From positions 1-49,495 of the IMG/VR virus record IMGVR_UViG_3300024518_003475: a DNA stretch of 49,495 nucleotides. One strand, given 5' to 3'. Below, in pieces: positions 1-7,268 of the stretch. The translations under genes were made by a program, and so were the position numbers. The notes under the pieces are model-generated. The model saw only the letters and a program-made list of their open reading frames with translations, was not told where the DNA came from and did no database searches. The number at the start of each line of letters is the position of its first letter. Position 1 is the first letter of the stretch. Source of the stretch: a virus.

Positions 1-49
1 TTGTCAAGCAAGGGTGTGAGGAGATAGAGACCCCCCTACCCCCCCGCGC

Positions 50-93
50 AAAAAGGGGGCAGGCCCCCCTACACGCTGTAGGACGACCTGCCC
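50..93 (-). terminator. Rho-independent terminator of the left operon
   Basis: Read on the minus strand, GGGCAGG pairs with CCTGCCC and encloses a perfect inner hairpin (CCTACA, loop GCG, TGTAGG). A T5 tract follows (plus A50-A54). It lies just past the stop of the 115-381 gene, so it should end the leftward operon. Confidence 0.85.
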
Positions 94-114
94 ATATTGC
101 CCCGTATTAACCCA

Positions 115-381
115 CTAGGCTAGGGTCCCGTCTTGAAACTTGCGAGCGATCAAAGGTTGCTGAGCTTTCGGGATTTGGATATAAGCGTTAATCCCTACAG
201 TAACCTCGCCGTGAGGTGTAGCAATTTTCGCTTGCCCGGACGATACCTTGAACGTCTTGCCGCTAGTGGCGTTATACACTGGCGCTTCGCTAAACTCCAG
301 TGTAAGGGTAAGCTTTTTACCCGTGTTTTCCGATACGATTGTATTGGGGCTATTTTCGTGAGCTATGTTTACTTTCGGCAT
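115..381 (-). CDS. Small protein of unknown function (88 aa)
   Basis: No family is recognised. The protein is 88 residues, without membrane segments or cysteines, and has a beta-rich look with several short Val/Thr stretches. The ATG at 381 is supported by AGAGGT about 8 bases upstream. It has its own sigma-70-like promoter at 436-464 and a strong terminator right after it, so it can be made as a single-gene transcript as well as the last gene of the leftward operon. It is probably an early, host-directed protein by position only. Confidence 0.7.
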   Translation of the reverse strand: MPKVNIAHENSPNTIVSENTGKKLTLTLEFSEAPVYNATSGKTFKVSSGQAKIATPHGEVTVGINAYIQIPKAQQPLIARKFQDGTLA

Positions 382-435
382 ATCAATTACCTCTATGCGT
401 TAGATGAATCCCGCCTGTCCTGCACGAGAGAAGAC

Positions 436-464
436 ATTATCCCACACTGAGCCCATATTGTCAA
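436..464 (-). promoter_or_regulatory. Sigma-70 promoter for the 115-381 gene
   Basis: The minus strand carries TTGACA (464-459), a 17-base spacer and GATAAT (441-436). The -35 context TGGTTGACAAT is shared with the promoter at 1512-1540. A leader element CTCTATGCGTTAGATG (plus 391-406) between promoter and start codon is also shared with that second unit. Confidence 0.75.
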
Positions 465-518
465 CCACCTAGCCCCCACACGGGGACATAAATGCAACCC
501 GGGCCCAGCATGAGCCAC

Positions 519-773
519 CTACTTACTCCTACCTCCCAGCGGCTTCACCGCTAATTCCCCGCAGACCATTACCGCCCCATTAACGTACGCCGTATGGTGC
601 GAAATGCCCTGTTCCTCGCTATGCGCTATCTCAAGCGTCGTAACAATATCGGGGCTATCCAATATAGTCAGCCATTGCGCCTTACCCGACGCAATAGTGA
701 CATGAACCAGATCGAGCCAACAATGTATACCCTCGACCTCCACTCCTACATGCAACAGCGTAGTCCTAGGCAT
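519..773 (-). CDS. Small protein of unknown function (84 aa)
   Basis: No family is recognised. I start the protein at the ATG at 773 rather than at the longer open frame to 863, because GGGAGG lies about 7 bases upstream of it. The longer form would also overlap the upstream gene by almost 100 bases, whereas this start overlaps it by only 8. The product is 84 residues and mostly beta-like. It is the third gene of the leftward operon, and about 140 bases with a separate promoter part it from the next. Confidence 0.6.
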   Translation of the reverse strand: MPRTTLLHVGVEVEGIHCWLDLVHVTIASGKAQWLTILDSPDIVTTLEIAHSEEQGISHHTAYVNGAVMVCGELAVKPLGGRSK

Positions 774-1125
774 CCTCCACCTCCCACTCACACCACTTCG
801 CATACAGCTTCGTATGGTGCAGATCACAAAAATCCACAAGTGACCAATGCGCTCTATCCCCATCCGCCTCCGTTTCCAGCACAGCCCGTAGATTCTTCAA
901 CACAGCCGGGTAATACAACCCAAGCCACCGTGCCAACTCAGCATCCTGCTTATCGTCGGGCTTCACCCGTACCTTGGGAGTAAAGAACTCAGCGATAGTG
1001 CTCAACACACAGTCATAAGCCTGAGCATCAGTCGGCCGTGACCTCAAGGCCCTTAGCCTATGCGCTTCGATCTGCATACCCTCAACGATAGCCGTAGCCA
1101 ACGCTCTCTGCCGCTCGATAATCAC
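766..1125 (-). CDS. Protein of unknown function (119 aa)
   Basis: No family is recognised. The protein is helical and charged, rich in Ala, Leu, Arg and Glu. Its C-terminus is rich in Trp, His and Cys (DLHHTKLYAKWCEWE), which could bind metal, but no clear motif is complete. I prefer the GTG at 1125, two bases beyond the stop of the upstream gene. A TTG at 1155 would overlap that gene by 28 bases and has no better ribosome site. Translational coupling with both neighbours is likely. Confidence 0.6.
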   Translation of the reverse strand: MIIERQRALATAIVEGMQIEAHRLRALRSRPTDAQAYDCVLSTIAEFFTPKVRVKPDDKQDAELARWLGLYYPAVLKNLRAVLETEADGDRAHWSLVDFCDLHHTKLYAKWCEWEVEDA

Positions 1126-1127
1126 GA

Positions 1128-1457
1128 CTACACCCCATACATAAACAAGTGACAACGACTATGCAGGAATTCCTTCCATACCTGCTTATTCGTCCGGTAC
1201 AGCCACTGTTTCAGTGACCAGTCCTTATGCGCCGGGCCAGCGTGCTTCCTACTGTGCAGCAATAACTCCCGCACCTCCAACAACTCGTTCACCACCAACC
1301 ACGACTCCAGCGTTGCATCGGGCTCGCCCCACACTCTCGCTTTATGATCGACACTCGGCACGAATTCCATGATGCCTTCCGAGCACTTACTCACCATCTT
1401 GTGCTCTCCCTGATTACTCAACACTTCACCTATCTGCTTCAAGCTTGGAATATCCAT
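1128..1457 (-). CDS. Protein of unknown function (109 aa), first gene of the leftward operon
   Basis: No family is recognised. It is helical, with a Trp/Lys/His-rich C-terminal half. The ATG at 1457 has AGGAG 8 bases upstream, and a consensus-quality promoter (1512-1540) lies about 55 bases before it, so this gene leads the leftward unit. Its leader shares the CTCCTATACGTTAGATG element (1465-1481) with the 115-381 gene. Position next to the divergent control region suggests an early protein; that is inference only. Confidence 0.7.
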   Translation of the reverse strand: MDIPSLKQIGEVLSNQGEHKMVSKCSEGIMEFVPSVDHKARVWGEPDATLESWLVVNELLEVRELLLHSRKHAGPAHKDWSLKQWLYRTNKQVWKEFLHSRCHLFMYGV

Positions 1458-1511
1458 ACTGTTGCTCCTATACGTTAGATGTTAGGCCAAGAAAAAATTG
1501 ACCACAACCGA

Positions 1512-1540
1512 ATTCTACACACATTTGAGTCAATTGTCAA
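1512..1540 (-). promoter_or_regulatory. Strong sigma-70 promoter, leftward operon
   Basis: On the minus strand TTGACA (1540-1535) is followed by a 17-base spacer and TAGAAT (1517-1512). This is near-consensus and drives the 1457 to 115 gene set. Confidence 0.8.
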
Positions 1541-1620
1541 CCATTTGGGACTATCTTACCATCACCCGCACACATGCGCGGCCCACGACTGCAACACGAA
1601 GTAAACCTCGAAACCACCAC

Positions 1621-1633
1621 GGAGGGGGGGAAT
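1621..1633 (+). repeat. Dispersed G7 motif, copy 1 (last base T)
   Basis: Reads GGAGGGGGGGAAT, one mismatch to the consensus GGAGGGGGGGAAG. It is intergenic, in the divergent control region. Confidence 0.8.
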
Positions 1634-1803
1634 TTCAACTCCAGAAACCCCGGTGTTACTCTCTGTTACCCAGAACCGCCCTAAAACCTCTACCCCCCAC
1701 CCTCCCCCTCCAAAAAAGTGTCCTACACTCTGTATAAAAGAACTCACTATATATTTTTACATTATAAGGGAAGAGACTTATTTAGAGAGAGAGGGTGGGG
1801 GGG

Positions 1804-1850
1804 TCGACTTTTAGATCGGTCAGGGGTAACAGAGAGTTTCACCGAAGCAA
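1804..1850 (+). repeat. Imperfect direct repeat, copy 1 of the promoter block
   Basis: This block recurs at 1866-1913. Shared pieces in order are GACTTTTAG, five variable bases, TCAGG(A/G)GTAA, six variable bases, TTTC, then ACC(G/A)AAGCAA. This copy carries TCGACT and TAACAG at promoter spacing (17 bases), so it may be a weaker version of the downstream promoter. Confidence 0.7.
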
Positions 1851-1865
1851 CCAAAAAAGGGAGTA

Positions 1866-1894
1866 TTGACTTTTAGGGCTCTCAGGAGTAAATT
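1866..1894 (+). promoter_or_regulatory. Probable rightward early promoter
   Basis: TTGACT (1866-1871), a 17-base spacer and TAAATT (1889-1894) lie 34 bases before the first rightward start codon. The -10 box is weak, so this call is less sure than the leftward promoters. It sits inside the repeated block. Confidence 0.5.
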
Positions 1895-1913
1895 GCGATT
1901 TCCACCAAAGCAA
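1866..1913 (+). repeat. Imperfect direct repeat, copy 2 of the promoter block
   Basis: Second copy of the 1804-1850 block, offset by 62 bases and one base longer. It ends just upstream of the ribosome site AGAGGA of the first rightward gene. Confidence 0.7.
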
Positions 1914-1927
1914 ACAGAGGAAAAACC

Positions 1928-2425
1928 ATGTCTACACCTACTACAATGGACGCATACCCCGCATCATTCCAACACTTAGCCGAGAACGGCTACAAGGCCG
2001 AAGAGTCCTTCACCGTCGACTTTGCCACCAAGAGCGCCGCCATCGCCTTCCGCTTCCAGTGGTACGGCTTCCTCAAGGCGCTAGATGCCGAGGCCCGGCG
2101 GCTTCCCACCGAGAAAGACGCGTTCGGCAACCACCTACTCAACAAGCATGCACTTATGGCCCGCAAGGGACGAGGCATAATGGTCAGCCACAAAGAGCGT
2201 ACCTTAACCTTCACACCACGAGACCACACGCCCCTCAGTCAAGACATAGAACGGGTCAACGAGGCTCTCTACGCCGTTTTACCCCCCACAGACAGGGCCG
2301 AGAGCCCAGAAGCGTTCGCAGCCCGTAAGAAGCGAGAGCGCAGGAAGACCCAAGCAGATGTAACCCAGACTAGGGCCGAGCTAACAGTCGCAGCGCACGA
2401 CATGGAGACTGAGCACGACCAATAG
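1928..2425 (+). CDS. Protein of unknown function, first rightward gene (165 aa)
   Basis: No family is recognised. The N-terminal two thirds look globular, with an aromatic patch FRFQWYGFLKAL near residues 41-52. The C-terminal 45 residues are highly charged (a KKRERRKTQ stretch, then acidic) and likely helical or disordered. The ATG at 1928 has AGAGGA about 8 bases upstream. It is followed by a G7-motif copy and then by a new promoter, so it forms its own transcription unit. By position it is probably among the first genes expressed. Confidence 0.75.
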   Translation: MSTPTTMDAYPASFQHLAENGYKAEESFTVDFATKSAAIAFRFQWYGFLKALDAEARRLPTEKDAFGNHLLNKHALMARKGRGIMVSHKERTLTFTPRDHTPLSQDIERVNEALYAVLPPTDRAESPEAFAARKKRERRKTQADVTQTRAELTVAAHDMETEHDQ

Positions 2426-2439
2426 CGTCGCTGATACCA

Positions 2440-2452
2440 CTTCCCCCCCTCC
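2440..2452 (-). repeat. Dispersed G7 motif, copy 2 (exact)
   Basis: The exact motif on the minus strand (CTTCCCCCCCTCC on plus), 14 bases after the stop of the first rightward gene. The following TTAGTGGGGAG can pair only weakly with it, so a terminator role is possible but not convincing. Confidence 0.9.
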
Positions 2453-2510
2453 TTAGTGGGGAGCCTGAAACCAAAAAAACTCCTTTGAAATCAAAGACTT
2501 GCGAAAGTTC

Positions 2511-2539
2511 TTGACATCATTTGGGAAAATTGAGACAAT
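2511..2539 (+). promoter_or_regulatory. Sigma-70 promoter for the 2600-4498 genes
   Basis: TTGACA (2511-2516), a 17-base spacer and GACAAT (2534-2539). It lies about 60 bases before the ATG at 2600 and after the stop of the previous gene. Confidence 0.7.
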
Positions 2540-2599
2540 ATGTCCTCAAATCTCCCCTTATGTGTAAGGGGGGACTCCAACCACACACGGGAGAACCAC

Positions 2600-3553
2600 A
2601 TGAAAACAATGCGAATGGAGAAAGTAGAGAAGCTAATCAAGGAAGTGGGCCTCGGTATAGGCGAGATATACATACCTAAAAGCTCAGCCCCCTTCGTCCA
2701 CGATGGCCTAGCGCGAGTAACAGTCCTATCAATAGAAATGGCCCACGACTACATAAAAAACCGGGGCCCCGATGGCATGGGCGTTGTAGCTTTCACAGTT
2801 GATAAAGAGCTAGAGCTAACCACCCTCGGCCGAGCCCCCGGGTACGCCGAACTCCGAGAAATGATCCAAGACAACGAGGAAGGCACTCTAGCCTACGTCA
2901 TCATGGTGCTTGCGCCTCGCGTCAAGAAAAACGATGACTATACGGGCACAGACGAGGATGTCGAGGCGATCCTCGCCACCTGTAGCACCCCCGAAGATGT
3001 AAAGCGCATGACTAACGAGGCCCACGAGGGCTTAACTTTCGGGTTCTCCGCCGTAGTAACAGTAGGTACCCATGACACTGTCTGGTCAACATCCATTATC
3101 GACGAGGACCGCGTAGAACTTGTAGCCTTCAGCGATAGGGAAGGCCACGCCCCTATCGAGGTTCAAATGCATAGCTTAGGAGACGGCGAGACTACCAAGC
3201 CCGACTTCACCAAGCTATTCCACAACACTAAAGTGATCCCCCTAGACGAGTGGGTAGTGCACAGGTATGCGAGTGGCAGCGCTGAAAAGCTCAATCAAGA
3301 AGGTGATGACTTCGCGGGCCCCGAAGGTGTAAAACTAGTCGAGAGGCTCGTCAAGAGGGACGGCCACGACCACTGGAAGCTAGCTTACGCCTGCCTACGC
3401 AAACTATGTGACGTTGGTGGGGGCGCTGAAGTCCCAATGGAGCATCGCAGTAAACTTATAGCCCTGTTCCAGTCACGCATCGACGAGTTAAAGGGCGACA
3501 GTGCCCCACCCGCTAAGAAACCCACACACAAAGCCCCGGAGAAAGTCCAATGA
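2600..3553 (+). CDS. Protein of unknown function (317 aa)
   Basis: No family is recognised. The protein is acidic, without signal peptide or membrane segment, and has a charged Pro/Lys-rich tail (about the last 20 residues). I start at the ATG at 2600 because GGGAGAA lies just upstream; an in-frame ATG at 2540 would put the start inside the -10 region of the promoter. Its stop overlaps the next start by four bases (ATGA), so it is probably co-translated with the membrane protein that follows. A cytoplasmic early protein is likely; no function is proposed. Confidence 0.8.
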   Translation: MKTMRMEKVEKLIKEVGLGIGEIYIPKSSAPFVHDGLARVTVLSIEMAHDYIKNRGPDGMGVVAFTVDKELELTTLGRAPGYAELREMIQDNEEGTLAYVIMVLAPRVKKNDDYTGTDEDVEAILATCSTPEDVKRMTNEAHEGLTFGFSAVVTVGTHDTVWSTSIIDEDRVELVAFSDREGHAPIEVQMHSLGDGETTKPDFTKLFHNTKVIPLDEWVVHRYASGSAEKLNQEGDDFAGPEGVKLVERLVKRDGHDHWKLAYACLRKLCDVGGGAEVPMEHRSKLIALFQSRIDELKGDSAPPAKKPTHKAPEKVQ

Positions 3554-4065
3554 ACAAGATATTCCACATCCGAATGAGCAAGCAAATGCTAAAGACCGTA
3601 TTCTACCTCAGCCTCTCAAGCATCTGCTTCCTCGTCGTAGCGATACAAGCAGCTAACGCCAGTAACGGGGCCCTAGGCTCAGAGTTCTTCCTGCTCATAG
3701 GCCTGCTTCAACTCTACAACATCAGCCTGCACATCAAAATACAGATGATGCTAGAAGTAATCGATGCCTCCACAGAAATGGTCGAGGAAGTCGTCGACTT
3801 AACCAAGAGGACCCTCGACACCAAGTCCCGGGAACTCTCGGACGAACAGATAAAGACCATATGTGGTAAGGCCACCGAGGCCGTATACAAGCGCATGAAT
3901 GACAGGGTCGAGAGGGTAGCCAAGGAGCTATCGGGCACCCTATTTGACCCGAAAGAGGGCCCATTAAAGGACGTAGCGAAAAAAATAAGAGCGAAGCTGG
4001 ATGGAGCCGTAGACGAGAAGGCAGGCCCAACGACGAAGATATCCCAGTGGAAGTACAGAGACTAA
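3550..4065 (+). CDS. Membrane protein with coiled tail, unknown function (171 aa)
   Basis: The N-terminal third carries two hydrophobic stretches. One spans about residues 15-37 (TVFYLSLSSICFLVVAIQAA), the second about residues 45-60 (FFLLIGLLQLYNISL). The remainder is charged, helical and cytoplasmic by the positive-inside rule. It overlaps the previous gene by four bases. An early inner-membrane protein next to a soluble partner could be a host-takeover or exclusion factor, but nothing in the sequence proves this. Confidence 0.75.
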   Translation: MNKIFHIRMSKQMLKTVFYLSLSSICFLVVAIQAANASNGALGSEFFLLIGLLQLYNISLHIKIQMMLEVIDASTEMVEEVVDLTKRTLDTKSRELSDEQIKTICGKATEAVYKRMNDRVERVAKELSGTLFDPKEGPLKDVAKKIRAKLDGAVDEKAGPTTKISQWKYRD

Positions 4066-4090
4066 ACCCCCCATACAGAGAGGTAATACC

Positions 4091-4498
4091 ATGAACATGA
4101 CACAGAAAAAGTACACCCTGAAGCGCATCGAGGAGATAGCTAAAGAGAAGCGCCAGAAGATATTTAGCAACAAGGTAGCGACCCCTGAACCCGAGGCCTT
4201 TGAGTTCGAGGCGGCGGTGAAAGCCTTACGGAAAGGGCCTGACCACTACGAGATAAACAAACGCATAGTCGACACTTACAACAATGCCCGCTTAAACAGC
4301 GTCATATTTCCTCTGGGCTATCAGGCCAAGCTGGAGTTCGTCACTAAGGCTCGGGAGCGCCTAGACAGACAGAAAGACTTAGCTACGTCCCTGCTCAACA
4401 TATTAGTGCCTGAGCTATGTGATAGCATCATGCTAGGGGGCGATAAAGATGCCGAGGCAGCGCTGAAGAGAATCGCAGCCTTTAAGACCGAGTTCTAA
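4091..4498 (+). CDS. Protein of unknown function (135 aa)
   Basis: No family is recognised. It is a basic N-terminal region followed by amphipathic helices. The start is clear: AGAGAGGTAATACC precedes the ATG at 4091. The gene is the last of its unit, since a strong rho-independent terminator begins 35 bases after the stop. Confidence 0.75.
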   Translation: MNMTQKKYTLKRIEEIAKEKRQKIFSNKVATPEPEAFEFEAAVKALRKGPDHYEINKRIVDTYNNARLNSVIFPLGYQAKLEFVTKARERLDRQKDLATSLLNILVPELCDSIMLGGDKDAEAALKRIAAFKTEF

Positions 4499-4529
4499 GG
4501 TCTCTGCCACCTCCTAGGCAGGGTACCCT

Positions 4530-4542
4530 CTTCCCCCCCTCC
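4530..4542 (-). repeat. Dispersed G7 motif, copy 3 (exact), inside a terminator stem
   Basis: The exact motif on the minus strand. Its C7TCC part forms the 5' arm of the terminator hairpin at 4533-4562. Confidence 0.9.
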
Positions 4543-4562
4543 TTCGGGAGGTGGGGCTTTTT
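4533..4562 (+). terminator. Rho-independent terminator built on a G7 motif copy
   Basis: CCCCCCCTCC pairs with GGAGGTGGGG around a TTCG tetraloop (9 of 10 pairs, one C/T mismatch) and is followed by CTTTTT. It separates the 2600-4498 unit from the MoxR/VWA unit. Confidence 0.9.
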
Positions 4563-4672
4563 AACAATAAGGCGAGCCACTTATCTCCCTGTGGTTCTCC
4601 CCACCTAGCGCGGCAGGTGTTCGCCGAGTAGGCCGCGCACCCTTTTAACCACACTAACGTAAGGTAATTGTA
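4563..4672 (+). promoter_or_regulatory. Leader of the MoxR/VWA unit
   Basis: This follows a terminator, so a promoter should lie here, but I find no good sigma-70 pair. The end of the leader (CTAACGTAAGGTAATTG, 4654-4670) resembles the leaders of the two leftward genes (CTAACG followed by a purine-rich ribosome site). Confidence 0.35.
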
Positions 4673-5497
4673 ATGACTAAAGCTAAAACTAAAACTACAC
4701 CTGTAAAAACACAGAACTTCGCCGCGCAAATACGCGCCCTCCCAAGCATGAAGTCCGGCATCATTAGGAAAACCTGCTGGGAGATTGCCGAGGAAATCGT
4801 ACCAGTCAGCCGTAGAATACTCCTGTACGGCCTCCCAGCGACCGGTAAGACACACGCAGGCGTTTACCAGACCCCTAACAAGGATGTGGAGATCGTCGCT
4901 CTAACGCTCACTGAGGAGACCCCAGACAGTGAACTCCGCGGCCACTGGGTTCCCCAAGGCGGAGGCCTATTCAAATGGATGGACGGCCCGGTCCTCGATG
5001 CATGGCGTCACGGCAAGCGCCTTGTCCTCAACGAAATCAACAACTGCTCACCCGAAGCCGAAACCCTCCTCTACTGCATCCTCGACGATATGAACACAGC
5101 GAGGATCACGCTACCCAACGGCGAGACAGTCTCTCCCCACAAAGACTTCACCTGCGTAGCAACCATGAATGGCAAGCCGGAAGACCTGCCCGACGCTATC
5201 CGCTCCCGCCTCCCCGTAACGATCCACATCGACAAGACCAACCCCGACGCCATCGCGCAGCTCCCTCTGGAGTTCCGTAAGCTGGCCCGCTCAACCGTAG
5301 ACAAGACCGGCACCGACCGCATAGACGTACGTAAGTGGGCCGCCTTCGCCGAGGTTCTGCGCTGTGGCGTAGACATGGACGTCGCAGGTCTCAGTATATT
5401 CGCCTTAAAATGGGCCAACCTCCGCGAGGCAGTTCTCCTCGCCCTGCAAGTCCTCCCCAGCAAGAAGCAAGCAGTAGTGGAGGCCGACGATGCCTAA
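4673..5497 (+). CDS. MoxR/CobS-like AAA+ ATPase
   Basis: An AAA+ ATPase of the MoxR/CbbQ/CobS class (274 aa). Walker A is GLPATGKT (residues 53-60). Walker B reads LVLNEIN (117-123), with Asn in place of the usual Asp but the catalytic Glu kept. Sensor 1 is ATMN (163-166), followed by two candidate arginine fingers (R177, R179 in RSRL). Family members form hexamers that remodel a target through a VWA-domain partner, and such a partner is encoded by the next gene, overlapping by 8 bases. Phage genes of this type are often annotated cobS, but cobalt chelation is not implied. The substrate is unknown. Confidence 0.9.
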   Translation: MTKAKTKTTPVKTQNFAAQIRALPSMKSGIIRKTCWEIAEEIVPVSRRILLYGLPATGKTHAGVYQTPNKDVEIVALTLTEETPDSELRGHWVPQGGGLFKWMDGPVLDAWRHGKRLVLNEINNCSPEAETLLYCILDDMNTARITLPNGETVSPHKDFTCVATMNGKPEDLPDAIRSRLPVTIHIDKTNPDAIAQLPLEFRKLARSTVDKTGTDRIDVRKWAAFAEVLRCGVDMDVAGLSIFALKWANLREAVLLALQVLPSKKQAVVEADDA

Positions 5498-7268
5498 TAT
5501 GACGCGCGTAGAGCCGAAGTTCCTAGCGGCCCCCCGAAAGCCCTCGAAAGAGAGGGCCGTCGGGGCCAACCGTGCCTTGCACACCAAGTTCCCGGCCGTG
5601 ATCCTCAACAACCCGGACCTCGGGGAGTCCCGCTCCAAGACCTATGAGGGGGGGAAGATGAACGAGAAAACCAACACCTACATGATGAAGGGCGCAAAGT
5701 TCGCCTTCGAGGAGGGGATAGCCCGTTGGTTCGACCATCGATACCTGATACGACACCGCGCCACCCCGGATGAGCTCCCTTCCGACGTAAGAGCTCATAT
5801 CATGGCGGCAGTAGAGGACATGCGGGCCGGGCATATCGTCGAGAGGACAGGCATCAAGTACGAGATCGACTCTCTCGTAGATAAAGACGTCAAAGGGAAA
5901 GGAAGCATATCAGGCAACACGGAGTTCCTCCTCAACGGCTTCGGCTTCGGCGACCTCCCCAAGAAATTCGAGGAGAGCGACGAGCACGGCCTAGACGAGG
6001 ACGAGATAAAGACGCGCTACGCCCTTGAAACCGCGGGTGTCCTCATGGCTATACGCTTTATGGAATGCCCGATCCGGCACCAAGTACAACAAATCGTAGA
6101 CCGCACGTTCCACCCCCGCATGAAGTTCGTAGTCGAGACCATTGACGACCTCATGATCGAAAGCGACCTCTCCTTCTCCGACGCTCACCAAGTAGGCCGG
6201 TGCCTAGAGGCCCTACTCAGCGACCTACCGAACAACCCTTCCCCCCCTCCAGCGCCTCCACCGCGGGAAGCGCCCGCGGGTGCTATACCAACGCCCAAGG
6301 CTCCAGATAGACCTCCGGAGTGGGATCGATTAAGTGAGAATAAGGAGAAGATCGGCGATATACTGGAGACATCCCGTAAAGATTTAAAGGACACGGTAAA
6401 TTGGGATAATATCGGCTCCTTCACCCGCTACTCAGGCAACGTATCTAGCCAACTCCGTAAGGTAATTACACAGATCGGCGATGGCTACAACCGCTACTAC
6501 AGGACAGGCAGGAAGCCCTCGGAAGACTGGTTTACCTCCCTGCCTAGGCCGGGGTACCTAGGCTATGGCACCTACGCTCGGTATGGAGCCATAGCTAAAA
6601 AGGACAGCTTGCTGAAGGAAAGCCACTCTGTAAAGTGGGGCACGATGAGAGTGCAGACGCCTCGCCTTACACATACAACGGTTAAGCCTCGCGACTGTGG
6701 CAGAGACCATCGCCACATAGCACGCGAGTCAGGCCGAGTACCCCGCTTTATGCACCGCTTCCTTAGCGATGGGCGCGTATTCAGCCAGAAGAAACGTCGG
6801 AGGGGGGGAATAGCCCTGCTCATTGATATGAGCGGTAGCATGTGCTTATCAATGACCGACATGGACAACATCCTACGCAAGATTCCCGCCTCGATTATAG
6901 CTGGCTACGCCGGGCATGGGGTTTCTGGCACCCTGCGCGTTATTGGTAAAGACGGGCGTCGAGTAACCCGGGAGGTTGCAGATGTCCAAGGGGGCATGAA
7001 CGTGGTCGACCTACCCGCTTTACAATGGCTCGCAAGGCAAGGGAACGCAGGTAAATACTGGCTCTCCGACGGCATAGTAACGGGGCAATACGATAGCAAC
7101 GGGCCCGGCAACTACAAGGAGGTAGACGACTTCATCTGCGAGAACGATATCTACCAAGTCTCATGCGTTAGCAGGCTATTAGCCGTTATATTCGAGGGGA
7201 AGGAGCTTGAGAAGCGTACCCTACAAAAACACCTTGCGGGTGGGGAGGGGCTGCTAACGACGACGTAA
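5490..7268 (+). CDS. VWA-domain protein, CobT-like partner of the MoxR ATPase
   Basis: A 592-residue protein whose C-terminal third is a von Willebrand A domain. The MIDAS motif DMSGSM begins at about D446 (IALLIDMSGSM), which would bind a divalent metal and a target. Before it lies a Pro-rich linker (about residues 249-275). MoxR/VWA pairs (RavA-ViaA, NorQ-NorD, CbbQ-CbbO, CobS-CobT) act together as a remodelling chaperone, the VWA protein choosing the substrate. The gene overlaps the ATPase gene, which fits. It contains three G7 motif copies (5645, 6238, 6799), the highest density in the window; two encode EGGK and SPPP, and one falls just before the VWA strand. Confidence 0.88.
   Translation: MPNMTRVEPKFLAAPRKPSKERAVGANRALHTKFPAVILNNPDLGESRSKTYEGGKMNEKTNTYMMKGAKFAFEEGIARWFDHRYLIRHRATPDELPSDVRAHIMAAVEDMRAGHIVERTGIKYEIDSLVDKDVKGKGSISGNTEFLLNGFGFGDLPKKFEESDEHGLDEDEIKTRYALETAGVLMAIRFMECPIRHQVQQIVDRTFHPRMKFVVETIDDLMIESDLSFSDAHQVGRCLEALLSDLPNNPSPPPAPPPREAPAGAIPTPKAPDRPPEWDRLSENKEKIGDILETSRKDLKDTVNWDNIGSFTRYSGNVSSQLRKVITQIGDGYNRYYRTGRKPSEDWFTSLPRPGYLGYGTYARYGAIAKKDSLLKESHSVKWGTMRVQTPRLTHTTVKPRDCGRDHRHIARESGRVPRFMHRFLSDGRVFSQKKRRRGGIALLIDMSGSMCLSMTDMDNILRKIPASIIAGYAGHGVSGTLRVIGKDGRRVTREVADVQGGMNVVDLPALQWLARQGNAGKYWLSDGIVTGQYDSNGPGNYKEVDDFICENDIYQVSCVSRLLAVIFEGKELEKRTLQKHLAGGEGLLTTT
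5645..5657 (+). repeat. Dispersed G7 motif, copy 4 (first base T)
   Basis: TGAGGGGGGGAAG, one mismatch. It lies inside the VWA gene and is read as E-G-G-K. Confidence 0.85.
6238..6250 (-). repeat. Dispersed G7 motif, copy 5 (exact)
   Basis: The exact motif on the minus strand, in the Pro-rich linker of the VWA protein, read as P-S-P-P-P. Confidence 0.9.
6799..6811 (+). repeat. Dispersed G7 motif, copy 6 (last base T)
   Basis: GGAGGGGGGGAAT, one mismatch. It lies directly before the MIDAS strand of the VWA domain and is read as R-R-G-G-I, a different frame from other copies. Confidence 0.8.

Larger units (their letters stand above)
1458..1927. other. Divergent intergenic control region
   Basis: This 470-base stretch has no convincing gene. 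It holds the leftward promoter at 1512-1540, one copy of the dispersed G7 motif (1621-1633), an AT-rich piece near 1735-1770, a purine-rich run ending in a separate G7 (1797-1803), and the duplicated rightward promoter block at 1804-1913. It is the only large non-coding region in the window, so it is the natural place for early control and possibly for a replication origin (inference). Confidence 0.7.

Noticed and set aside
31-63. C-rich runs C6 and C7 near the left edge as G7 motif copies
   Set aside because: The flanks (CTA before, GCG after) do not match the motif; part of this belongs to the terminator tail.
1797-1803. G7 run before the first rightward gene
   Set aside because: Flanks GGT and TCG match the motif only in the G run. 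Similar lone runs at 7463, 22649, 28617 and 42090 were left out for the same reason.
2440-2475. Terminator after the first rightward gene
   Set aside because: Only 4-5 base pairs form around the motif and the following tract is A-rich rather than T-rich on plus.
4673-7268. Cobalt chelatase CobS/CobT for cobalamin synthesis
   Set aside because: Domain similarity only; there is no CobN or other cobalamin gene, and the MoxR/VWA pair serves many other substrates.
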